DNA of 32,046 nucleotides from Gammaproteobacteria bacterium. Lineage in GTDB: Bacteria; Pseudomonadota; Gammaproteobacteria; Pseudomonadales; Moraxellaceae. A program made the position numbers and the translations under genes. The notes under the pieces were generated by a model. It was not told the origin of the DNA and made no database searches. It saw only the letters and a list, made by a program, of their open reading frames with translations. The first letter of the stretch is position 1, and each line of letters starts with the position of its first letter. Positions 25,298 through 32,046 of this stretch are shown piece after piece. Where the stretch lies: assembly GCA_028868515.1 (NCBI GenBank), contig JAGWUI010000030.1:1-32046 (forward strand), read 5' to 3'.

Positions 25298-25359
25298 ATT
25301 TATTTAATAAATCATTATATTATAAATATAATTTTCTGGTTTTGATTCCCACATATTAT

Positions 25360-26430
25360 TCACGAACTAGATTGGCACGAATACCACTTAATACCATCCG
25401 CATCCATCTCAACCGTGACCAATTTCTTAGCAATCAAATAATTCAGATGAGCAAGAGCTTCCCCTGTTGCCAGACTTAGCATAATCGGGTCTATACCAAT
25501 CTTACGATGAAATAGTGCAGGAAAAACATCAATTGCACGCTGGGGCTTCTGCAGAATATCTTGAAGCTGATTAAGACCCGTCAAATGCCCTTCGATCAGA
25601 GTATCAATTCGAGCATGTAGACCATGAAACGGTTCATTATGCGCAGGAAGCACCAAGACGTTATCGGGCACAATTTGTCGAACTTTGGTCAGGGACTTGA
25701 GCCAAAAATCCAGAGGATTGGCTTCTGGTTCGGTGGGATATACCGATACGTTAGAAGAAATACGTGGCAATACTTGATCCCCTGAAATGAGTAGCCCAAG
25801 CTCTGAGCTATAGAGGCAAGCATGTTCAGGAGAGTGCCCAGAACCGATCACGACAGTCCAATGATGAGCACCAATCTGTAAAGACATCTCATCGCGCAGA
25901 CGGAAATAACTCTCTGGTGGCTCAGAAATCACACGACCAAAGCCACCAAAGCGTTTGCGATAGGTCGCTATAGCCTCGTCATCCCAACCTGCACTGCGAT
26001 AAAACTCAATCGCTGCATCGGGCGCTTCTTTGCCAGTATCGTTCATGAGTACACGGCAATTCATATATTCAAGCGCAGTCATGTGTAGGCGACAGCCAAA
26101 GCGTTGGTGCAACCATCCAGCCATGCCAACATGATCTGGGTGCATATGTGTCACATAGATAGCTTTAACAGGCTGGTTATTCAGACCTTCGGTAAGTAAT
26201 CGTTCCCAGACAGCAATCGTGGCTTCGGTATATAAGCCTGTATCGACAATCGCCCAACCATCTTTGACTTCTATTGCCCAGATGTTGATATACGCCAATG
26301 TCCCACCTAAAGGTAAGCGCGCCCAATAAACACCAGATGCTACGGCTATAAGCTGTCCAGATTCAGGTTTAGAACTAAAAGGATAGGTGATACCTGTAGG
26401 GTTTTCTGTTGTTGCATGTTGAGTATTCAT
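25360..26430 (-). CDS. Metallo-beta-lactamase-fold hydrolase (LACTB2/glyoxalase II-like)
   Basis: The 356-residue protein carries a complete binuclear zinc site: THMHPDH (H95, H97, D99, H100), GHSPEH (H199), SGDQ (D218) and PAHNEP (H264). The IVDTG strand motif is at 61-65. A C-terminal extension (about 285-345) has the look of the winged-helix tail of LACTB2-like hydrolases. No signal peptide is present, so it is cytoplasmic. The substrate is unknown; thioesters, phosphodiesters and lactones are all handled by relatives. It is convergent to the tRNA-Pro gene and transcribed alone from the large intergenic region to its right. Confidence 0.88.
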   Translation of the reverse strand: MNTQHATTENPTGITYPFSSKPESGQLIAVASGVYWARLPLGGTLAYINIWAIEVKDGWAIVDTGLYTEATIAVWERLLTEGLNNQPVKAIYVTHMHPDHVGMAGWLHQRFGCRLHMTALEYMNCRVLMNDTGKEAPDAAIEFYRSAGWDDEAIATYRKRFGGFGRVISEPPESYFRLRDEMSLQIGAHHWTVVIGSGHSPEHACLYSSELGLLISGDQVLPRISSNVSVYPTEPEANPLDFWLKSLTKVRQIVPDNVLVLPAHNEPFHGLHARIDTLIEGHLTGLNQLQDILQKPQRAIDVFPALFHRKIGIDPIMLSLATGEALAHLNYLIAKKLVTVEMDADGIKWYSCQSSS

Positions 26431-26977
26431 ACTTATCCTTGTCTTTTAGAGCTTGGCACGACGTTTTGACATCAATTTTCGAGAGTCGATGCACAGCTTA
26501 AACCATGTGTGGTCTCATCGTGATTTGATCATAACGCACCCGATTTTTTGATTCATGAATGGTGCGTGCTTGACATGGATCAAGACTGATTAAAGCACTG
26601 ATCAAGACTTTTTGTCATGCAAAAAAATGGAAGTTGTTGAAGTGTGATACGCATCACTTATGTTTACATAAAGACAACAAACATGATTTTTATTAAATTT
26701 AGCTTTATTGGAGGAGTGGTCGTAAAAAATATTGATAATGCAGGAATGTTTTGCAAACTAATTCACATAAAGAATGCGGCATAACGCTGTTTTTGTGTTA
26801 GATCACTTTAAAGATTTTATTAAAATATAAAATCTCGTTTACACGATGGTTACATATTAGGAGTGAGGCACTTCTTATTCTACACACATAGCAGGACGCT
26901 ATAGTTTCAATAGTTAATAGATTTGCAAGATGCCCGAAAAGGCCCCTACCGCAGACCAAGGAATGGAGAGCGTTAGA
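26431..26977. other. 547-bp intergenic region between divergent genes
   Basis: It holds the promoters of the metallo-hydrolase (leftward) and the STAS-like protein (rightward). Visible items are an ACGCACC/GGTGCGT inverted pair (26534-26540 and 26561-26567), a TTGACA box at 26570-26575, a CRP/Vfr-like site (26643-26658) and a short open frame of 33 codons (26683-26784) without a good ribosome site. A small ATAGC/GCTAT hairpin lies near 26900. No gene is convincing here. Confidence 0.5.
26643..26658. promoter_or_regulatory. Candidate CRP/Vfr-type binding site
   Basis: TGTGA-TACGCA-TCACT matches the CRP/Vfr consensus TGTGA-N6-TCACA in nine of ten defined positions. It lies about 320 bp upstream of the STAS-like gene start and 213 bp upstream of the metallo-hydrolase start. 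No binding can be shown from sequence. Confidence 0.5.
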
Positions 26978-27340
26978 ATGAACACTAAAACCGTAATTAT
27001 CCCAGCAAATGCAGCCACCACTCGTAAAGATGGTAGTGAACTTCGTAGACATTTTACCCTCGCTTTTCGCAGTCCAGATGATGTCGTCACTGTCGATTGT
27101 TCACAAGTGATGCAGCTCGGTGATGAATTTATCGATGAATGTTTCGGTATGCTAACATTAGATTATGGTTTGGCTGCATTCTATAAGCATGTTCACCTTT
27201 TACATGCGACAGATAAACATTTGTTCACGATTGCATATCATATTAATAAGCGTGAGCAACAACGCGTTGGTCGTCTTGCAATGACCCGAAACCATATCCC
27301 ACAACAACGTCCACAAGCTAGCCCATTTCATTATGCCTAA
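26978..27340 (+). CDS. Small protein with a STAS-like (DUF4325-like) domain
   Basis: The ATG at 26978 is preceded by GGAGAG at 7 bp and gives 120 residues; the frame is open 16 codons further up, but without a comparable ribosome site. The pattern FTLAFRSPDDVVTVDCSQVMQLGDEFIDECFGMLTLDYGL (about 26-65, given as landmark blocks FTLAF, VVTVDCS and DEFIDECFG) resembles STAS-like DUF4325 domains, which pair with sensor ATPases or act in regulatory switches. The C-terminal quarter is basic and Gln/Pro-rich. The protein is soluble with no signal. No partner kinase lies next to it. The family assignment is an inference. Confidence 0.6.
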   Translation: MNTKTVIIPANAATTRKDGSELRRHFTLAFRSPDDVVTVDCSQVMQLGDEFIDECFGMLTLDYGLAAFYKHVHLLHATDKHLFTIAYHINKREQQRVGRLAMTRNHIPQQRPQASPFHYA

Positions 27341-27346
27341 TAATTA

Positions 27347-27368
27347 ATAAAGGCAAAATTGTCTTTAT
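27347..27368. terminator. Hairpin between convergent genes
   Basis: ATAAAGGC (27347-27354) pairs with GTCTTTAT (27361-27368) through one G-U pair, with loop AAAATT. It sits in the 44-bp gap between the STAS-like gene and the convergent DUF4124 gene. It lacks a long T-tract. Confidence 0.45.
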
Positions 27369-27384
27369 GATGCCACTGTACAGC

Positions 27385-27825
27385 CTATCGTGATGTTGGT
27401 TGTACAGTTAGAGGCGGATTAAACGAGAGTGGTGGATTAAATAGTGGCGGTTTTGGTGAGTAGGCGTTAGGCCATGTCGCTGGAGGATATGGCAGAATTC
27501 CAATAGGATAATCTGAATCCCAGTTTCTATATCGTCTGACCACTCTTTTTTCCTCGATGAGATATATCTTTTGAGGATTTTTGGGTTCTATTTTTTTCAC
27601 GGTTGGGTCATCCTTGATTGGTTTAGGGATAACCGAGTGAACCAATGCTAGATTTTTGATCATTTCGTGTTTTACTTCTTTTTCATCTTTTTTGCAGGGT
27701 TGATCTGTAAAATTGATGTGTCCATTTTTCATTTTGCACTGATAAACCAGTGTGTCCGCAAAAGCATAGTGCGTGGTTATGGATGTCACTAAGAAGACTA
27801 AAGCGCTAAATTGAATGAGCCTCAT
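27385..27825 (-). CDS. Secreted DUF4124 domain protein
   Basis: Taking the ATG at 27823-27825 gives 146 residues with a clean signal peptide (MRLIQFSALVFLVTSITTHY, cut after AFA); the frame is open 14 codons upstream, but that would bury the signal. The mature N-terminus (DTLVYQCKMKNGHINFTDQPC) is a DUF4124 domain, whose pattern is a Tyr-x-Cys, a strand and FTDxPC. The two cysteines probably form a disulfide in the periplasm. The C-terminal half is Pro-rich (PPATWP, PKPPLFNPPLSFNPP) and looks disordered. The function of the family is not established. It lies downstream of ruvB on the same strand, 106 bp away. Confidence 0.78.
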   Translation of the reverse strand: MRLIQFSALVFLVTSITTHYAFADTLVYQCKMKNGHINFTDQPCKKDEKEVKHEMIKNLALVHSVIPKPIKDDPTVKKIEPKNPQKIYLIEEKRVVRRYRNWDSDYPIGILPYPPATWPNAYSPKPPLFNPPLSFNPPLTVQPTSR

Positions 27826-27931
27826 TTTGTAATCTCTAAATTTATAAATAAAAAGAGCAGATTTCAAAATTTCGTAAACCCAAAAGCGATATCAGTTAAG
27901 CTGGGGTTTATGTCTTATATTTTATACCTAA

Positions 27932-28999
27932 CTATCGTACAGGAACATCCATTCCGCATTGTAAGTAGGCTTGTGGTGTGGCAATCCGACCACGAGCAGT
28001 GCGCATGACAAAACCTTGTTGAATTAAGTACGGTTCGACGACATCTTCAAGTGTTCCGCTGTCTTCAGCCAACGACGCAGCTAATGACTCCACACCTGCC
28101 GGTCCACCATCAAAGCGCTCTAAAAGCATCTGTAAATAACGGCGGTCTAAAGTATCTAATCCTTGTTTGTCTACTGCGAGCATATCGAGTGCTCGAGCAG
28201 CAATTTCTCCTGTCACAACACCATTGCCTTTGACTTCTGCATAGTCGCGAACACGGCGAAGAAGGCGGTTGACAATACGAGGCGTACCACGTGCACGACG
28301 GGCGATTTCCAGTGCACCATCAGCCTCAATAGGAACATTGAGTAGCGTTGCAGAACGCGTAACGATGGTTGTTAAATCTGCGACAGAATAAAACTCAAGA
28401 CGTTGCACAATGCCGAAACGATCGCGCAGTGGTGATGTAAGTAACCCAGCGCGCGTTGTTGCCGCAACAAGAGTAAATGGGGGTAAGTCGAGTTTGATCG
28501 AACGTGCGGCTGGCCCTTCGCCAATCATGATATCGAGCTGATAATCTTCCATTGCAGGATAGAGGATTTCTTCAATGACGGGTGATAAGCGATGAATCTC
28601 ATCAATGAACAGTACGTCACCAGCTTCAAGGTTGGTGAGCAATGCTGCTAAATCACCTGCACGTTCAAGTACTGGGCCAGAAGTTGATTTCATATTTCCG
28701 CCCATTTCGCGGGCGATGATATTGGCGAGTGTGGTTTTACCTAAACCGGGTGGGCCAAAAATTAACGTGTGATCTAGTGCTTCTTGGCGTGATTTTGCGG
28801 CATGGATAAAGATCTCCATTTGTTCACGCACAACAGGTTGCCCAATGTAATCCTCTAAATTCGTCGGTCGAATCGCGCGATCAAAGTTGTCTTCGGGACG
28901 TGCTAGGCCTGTAATCAAGCGATCAGATTCAACCGTTCGTTTTTGATTAGGAGGCTGATTCGATGTTTGTGTAATAAATGGATTACTAGATAGAGACAT
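27932..28999 (-). CDS. ruvB: Holliday junction branch migration DNA helicase RuvB
   Basis: RuvB is the hexameric AAA+ motor that drives branch migration at Holliday junctions with RuvA. The 355-residue protein has Walker A GPPGLGKT (82-89), Walker B LFIDEIHR (D133, E134), sensor [16 protein letters not shown], and the C-terminal winged helix with the RTARGRIAT tail. Its ATG overlaps the ruvA stop by one base (TAATG), so it is translationally coupled to ruvA. ruvC is not in this window. The N-terminal 20 residues are Gln/Asn-rich and variable. Confidence 0.97.
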   Translation of the reverse strand: MSLSSNPFITQTSNQPPNQKRTVESDRLITGLARPEDNFDRAIRPTNLEDYIGQPVVREQMEIFIHAAKSRQEALDHTLIFGPPGLGKTTLANIIAREMGGNMKSTSGPVLERAGDLAALLTNLEAGDVLFIDEIHRLSPVIEEILYPAMEDYQLDIMIGEGPAARSIKLDLPPFTLVAATTRAGLLTSPLRDRFGIVQRLEFYSVADLTTIVTRSATLLNVPIEADGALEIARRARGTPRIVNRLLRRVRDYAEVKGNGVVTGEIAARALDMLAVDKQGLDTLDRRYLQMLLERFDGGPAGVESLAASLAEDSGTLEDVVEPYLIQQGFVMRTARGRIATPQAYLQCGMDVPVR

Positions 29000-29604
29000 T
29001 AGCTTTTAAGCATTCCTTTGAGTGCAGCGCGAATTAAATCTGCTGTAGCACTATGTTCATGTTTGACACTGGCAATTGCACGTTGAGCTTCGATAGGTTT
29101 ATAGCCCAAAGACACCAAAGCTTCCTCAGCTTCTGCAATAGGTGAAGCTGCGCTTAATGTAATTTGAGGTTGACCTGATGCAGCGGTTTGTCCCGTTGTT
29201 GTAAATACTTTAAGTCGATCACGTAATTCGATTACTAATCGTTCCGCTGTTTTTCTGCCAACTCCAGGAATGCGTGTCAATGTCGTAATATCTTGCATTT
29301 CAATGGATTGAATCAGCATGGCAGCACTCATACTAGACAAGATTCCCAATGCGAGTTTTGGTCCAACGCCATTCACTTTAAGTAGAATTCTAAATAAAGT
29401 TTTATCACTATCGTCAATAAAGCCGTATAGCAAATGCGCATCTTCACGAACAGTTAAATGCGTCCATAGCGTAACTGTTTGTCCATTTTTCAGTTGGCAG
29501 AATGTGGAGAGAGGTGTTTCGATTTCATAGCCAACACCATTTACTTCCAGCAAAATATGTGGCGCTGTGAGTATATGGACTTTGCCAGTAAGCAAACCTA
29601 TCAT
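28999..29604 (-). CDS. ruvA: Holliday junction DNA-binding protein RuvA
   Basis: RuvA binds four-way junctions as tetramers and loads RuvB. The 201-residue protein has the N-terminal OB fold ([20 protein letters not shown]), two helix-hairpin-helix motifs ([11 protein letters not shown] and [11 protein letters not shown]), an acidic linker and the C-terminal domain (about 155-200: [18 protein letters not shown]) that contacts RuvB. AAAGGAAA lies just before the ATG. It is the first gene of the ruvAB pair; dgt lies 85 bp upstream on the same strand. Confidence 0.97.
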   Translation of the reverse strand: MIGLLTGKVHILTAPHILLEVNGVGYEIETPLSTFCQLKNGQTVTLWTHLTVREDAHLLYGFIDDSDKTLFRILLKVNGVGPKLALGILSSMSAAMLIQSIEMQDITTLTRIPGVGRKTAERLVIELRDRLKVFTTTGQTAASGQPQITLSAASPIAEAEEALVSLGYKPIEAQRAIASVKHEHSATADLIRAALKGMLKS

Positions 29605-29689
29605 TTCTTTTCCTTTAATGACTTTAATGAGTGGTTTTAATAGCGTTAACTATTTTTCATCAGTGTAACAAATGTCGATTGAAATTTGA

Positions 29690-31024
29690 TTAAACCATAC
29701 CACCACGATTACCTTTGATGTCTTGCGCAAGTGCATAGGCCTGATGATCAGACAGTGAGGTAATGACATCAAGAATCTGCATCATATTTTCGTATGGGTT
29801 TTTTCCTAGTTTCGCACCGTGATGATTCAATATGGTAGAGAGTCGATGTTCTCTAAATGTCGTCGCATCTCGATTCAAAGCCAATGGCATCAATGCACCC
29901 AGCAGTACATGTAGGCTTGCACTTGCAACCAATTCTAACCGAGCTTTTTGTGGATTAGTAAAAATTCGCGTTCGCGTCATATTTTTTGCGGCTTCAATGC
30001 CTTCGCATAAATCGCGTGGGCAATGATCAAGCAAGCTACCTTTGAGTGTGCCCGTCAGAAGTTCAGTTTGTTTGTTTTTGAAGGCTTGGGAGACTTCTTC
30101 AACTAAACGTTTCATTGCACGACCACGAAGCGCAGCGAGTTTTTGGGTCATTGGTACATCACGAAGTACTTCGTTGGGTGTGCCGTAGTCACCAATGAGT
30201 TTCATAAATAATGGTTCAACCTCGGAGTAATGTAGCATACCGAGGAGTAGACCATCTTCAAGGTCGATCAGCGCGTAGCAAATATCGTCCGCAGCTTCGA
30301 GTAAGTATGCAAGCGGATGGCGGCAATAAGAATCTTCGGTCAGTTTAATTAAACCGAGTTGCTCTGCAACTTCATGCAAAAGTTCTTTTTCACTTTGATA
30401 ACAACCAAACTTTGTGCGTTTGTGGCTTGGTGTTCCGATTTGATCTTCCAGCGAAACCGCAAGGCGCGGATATTTAAAGAATGCTCCGAGTGTTGCATAA
30501 GTCAGACGCATACCACCTTCGTCTGGGTGATATTCCAAACGTGTCAGAATGCGGAAGCCTTGTGCATTGCCTTCAAATTGGCAGAGATCGCTAAATTCTT
30601 TCGGTGAGAGCACTTCTCGTAGGTGTTCTTGCTTGGGTTGTCCAAACCAGTCGCGCACAGCGTATTCACCTGCATGACCGAAAGGTGGATTGCCGATGTC
30701 ATGTGCTAAACAAGCCGCTTGAATGATCGCTCCAACATCTGATGGCGTGACCCAAGGTGGCAAATCCTTCGCGATTTTTTCAGCCGCCAACATGCCAAGT
30801 GAGCGTCCTACGCATGACACTTCGAGTGAGTGTGTGAGGCGTGTATGTACGCCGTCGTTTTGAGTGAGCGGGTGGACTTGGGTTTTTCGGTTGAGTTGTC
30901 GGAAACTTTGCGAAAAGATAATACGGTCGTAGTCTTTGTGAAACGGACTGCGTGCTTGTTCAGTATGGTATTTTCGGCTTCCGAGCCGTGCAGGAGAGAG
31001 GAGCTGTGTCCAACGCATTGACAT
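29690..31024 (-). CDS. dgt: Deoxyguanosinetriphosphate triphosphohydrolase (Dgt family, HD domain)
   Basis: The 444-residue HD-domain protein hydrolyses dGTP (or other dNTPs) to the nucleoside and triphosphate, controlling nucleotide pools. Metal-binding residues are visible in HTRLTHSLEV (H60, H65) and CLAHDIGNPPFGHAGE (H108, D109, H117), with the distal aspartate in EAADDICYALIDLEDG. The N-terminus (SRKYHTEQARSPFHKDYDRIIFSQSFRQL) is typical of the family and is listed here only as landmark pieces. ATG at 31022-31024 and a second ATG two codons later are both possible starts, since no strong ribosome site is seen. It may be cotranscribed with ruvAB. Confidence 0.93.
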   Translation of the reverse strand: MSMRWTQLLSPARLGSRKYHTEQARSPFHKDYDRIIFSQSFRQLNRKTQVHPLTQNDGVHTRLTHSLEVSCVGRSLGMLAAEKIAKDLPPWVTPSDVGAIIQAACLAHDIGNPPFGHAGEYAVRDWFGQPKQEHLREVLSPKEFSDLCQFEGNAQGFRILTRLEYHPDEGGMRLTYATLGAFFKYPRLAVSLEDQIGTPSHKRTKFGCYQSEKELLHEVAEQLGLIKLTEDSYCRHPLAYLLEAADDICYALIDLEDGLLLGMLHYSEVEPLFMKLIGDYGTPNEVLRDVPMTQKLAALRGRAMKRLVEEVSQAFKNKQTELLTGTLKGSLLDHCPRDLCEGIEAAKNMTRTRIFTNPQKARLELVASASLHVLLGALMPLALNRDATTFREHRLSTILNHHGAKLGKNPYENMMQILDVITSLSDHQAYALAQDIKGNRGGMV

Positions 31025-31174
31025 GAGAATCTTGGTCTTATGAGTAAAGTCTCATCATGCCAAATTCGGCATAAGAAATATAGACTTGGATATGGTAGAT
31101 TGGTTGGAATTTGAATTAGGGAATATAAAATAGATTTCGTGTTTAGCCATGTGTAGAGGTTGATTTTGCATTAG

Positions 31175-31648
31175 CTATTCAAACATAGTTTCTAGAATTT
31201 CTTTCAACTTCTTAGCTTCAATCCAAAAGGAAAAATATATCAACATATAGCCAATAAATGATATTGAAAATACCATAAATATAAAGCCCATAGGCGCTGA
31301 TTTAAATATTAATGCAACCAAAAGTGAAAATAACGAAGTCTCAAATAATATTAAAAAAGCAATAATTAAAGCATGCATTCTAATGCTAACTTTAATAAAA
31401 GATCCTGTATCCTCTGAGCATATTTTCCCGAAAGCAAAGGGTGAGAATGAATTCCTATAACTAATATTTCTATAAATAAAAAATGTTTTTTCAGTGGCGC
31501 TGCCAACCAAAGGTTTCGGCTCAAGATCAAATTTCAAAACTCTGGTATTTAATGGAGCTGATGCACAGACACTATTAATCAAATCTTTAACCTCTAAAGA
31601 TGATTTTTTACAATGTCTGACATAACTTTCGTAAGGAATAATTTTCAT
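31175..31648 (-). CDS. Unrecognised AT-rich protein with two membrane segments
   Basis: I do not recognise this 157-residue protein. It has a soluble N-terminal part (1-90) with three cysteines and a Lys-rich start, then two hydrophobic segments (about 93-115 and 120-142) and a charged tail (EAKKLKEILETMFE). It would sit in the inner membrane with both ends on one side. The coding stretch is clearly more AT-rich than the dgt and ruv genes beside it and uses AT-rich codons, suggesting recent acquisition. It is isolated, with 150 bp to dgt and 123 bp to the ABC ATPase gene. Confidence 0.7.
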   Translation of the reverse strand: MKIIPYESYVRHCKKSSLEVKDLINSVCASAPLNTRVLKFDLEPKPLVGSATEKTFFIYRNISYRNSFSPFAFGKICSEDTGSFIKVSIRMHALIIAFLILFETSLFSLLVALIFKSAPMGFIFMVFSISFIGYMLIYFSFWIEAKKLKEILETMFE

Positions 31649-31771
31649 TATTGAGATTCTTTATCAAAAAAATTAAAGCTAGCTGGCGATTCCGCGCAGC
31701 TCAAAGTTTTGTTTACTTTCGTTGTTTCAAATAATTTCTTGAATCATGGAAGTCAATTTTTAAATATCAAC

Positions 31772-32046
31772 CTACACCTGAAATAACTTCCCATCCTCAC
31801 ACATCCAAGTTTCAGCACCCAGTGTTTTTGCCTCATCCATCTGATGCGTCACATAAACCAGAGGAATATTAAAACGTTCTGGAACGGCTTTGAGAAATTG
31901 CAAGATGGGTTGCTTGAGCGAGTAATTTAACGCGTTCAGCGGTTCATCTAATAACAATAATCGCGGCATTGATAGCAATGTTCTGCCAAGTGCGACACGT
32001 TGACGCTCACCACCTGATAAATGTCTGGGTTGTTGATTAAGTAGTT
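31772..32046 (-). CDS. modC: ABC transporter ATP-binding protein, ModC-like, 3' part only (runs off the right edge)
   Basis: The minus-strand frame stays open to the window edge and shows the ABC signature HLSGGERQRVALGR, then Walker B RLLLLDEPLNAL and the switch histidine in VYVTHQMDEA. The part of the chain in the window is 90 residues. Blocks such as IPLVYVTHQMDEA resemble ModC, the ATPase of the molybdate importer. The chain ends only 22 residues after the H-loop (MCEDGKLFQV), so the C-terminal TOBE/Mop molybdate-binding domain of classical ModC is absent. The molybdate assignment is therefore tentative; another small-importer ATPase is possible. Confidence 0.68.
   Translation of the reverse strand, partial: LLNQQPRHLSGGERQRVALGRTLLSMPRLLLLDEPLNALNYSLKQPILQFLKAVPERFNIPLVYVTHQMDEAKTLGAETWMCEDGKLFQV

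Noticed and set aside
25113-25307. 64-codon plus-strand open frame overlapping dusA and the tRNA
   Set aside because: It runs through the tRNA-Pro gene, which explains the conserved sequence.
26683-26784. 33-codon open frame starting MIFIKFSFIGG
   Set aside because: It has no good ribosome site, lies in AT-rich intergenic DNA and resembles no known small protein; kept only as a note under the leader finding.
31772-31978. A complete 68-residue protein beginning at a TTG
   Set aside because: The frame continues upstream to the window edge with the ABC signature, so it is the end of a larger gene.

Overview
The window looks like a chromosomal segment of an Acinetobacter (Moraxellaceae, Gammaproteobacteria). 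This rests on moderate-to-low overall GC, the style of the proteins (two OruR-like AraC regulators, a Baeyer-Villiger-type monooxygenase, DUF1285 and DUF4337 proteins, DusA, RuvAB) and their order. The species cannot be fixed from the sequence alone. Most genes are housekeeping or metabolic. The accessory element that stands out is a two-partner secretion locus of about 10.5 kb.

Left part (1-5460). A lipid- or sterol-oxidation neighbourhood: a partial unknown gene, a membrane di-iron hydroxylase of the sterol desaturase family, and two AraC regulators, all on the minus strand. A flavin monooxygenase lies divergent from the second regulator. A 61-bp intergenic element carrying a perfect DnaA-box word occurs twice in direct orientation (2174-2234 and 5105-5165) and brackets the second regulator plus the monooxygenase. 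A perfect 19-bp inverted repeat (4969-5021) follows the monooxygenase.

Middle (5461-13384). A DUF4337 membrane protein and a ClC-type chloride/proton exchanger on the plus strand; a TPR plus GT41 (OGT/SPINDLY-like) glycosyltransferase whose stop codon overlaps the ClC stop convergently; electron-transfer-flavoprotein:ubiquinone oxidoreductase; a DUF1285 gene interrupted by an in-frame TAA near its 5' end; and glutamate racemase (murI) followed by a clear terminator.

Two-partner secretion locus (13385-23935). An outer-membrane TpsB transporter lies 12 bp upstream of a 2914-residue TpsA exoprotein with an extended signal peptide, a TPS secretion domain, two haemagglutinin repeat regions and a 582-bp internal duplication. 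TpsA ends without a recognisable CDI toxin, and no immunity gene follows. A hairpin terminator closes the operon.

Right part (23936-32046). dusA; tRNA-Pro(GGG); a minus-strand metallo-beta-lactamase-fold hydrolase; a STAS-like small protein behind a long leader with a CRP/Vfr-like site; a secreted DUF4124 protein; the ruvA-ruvB operon; a dGTP triphosphohydrolase; an AT-rich unrecognised membrane protein; and the 3' part of a modC-like ABC ATPase cut by the window edge.
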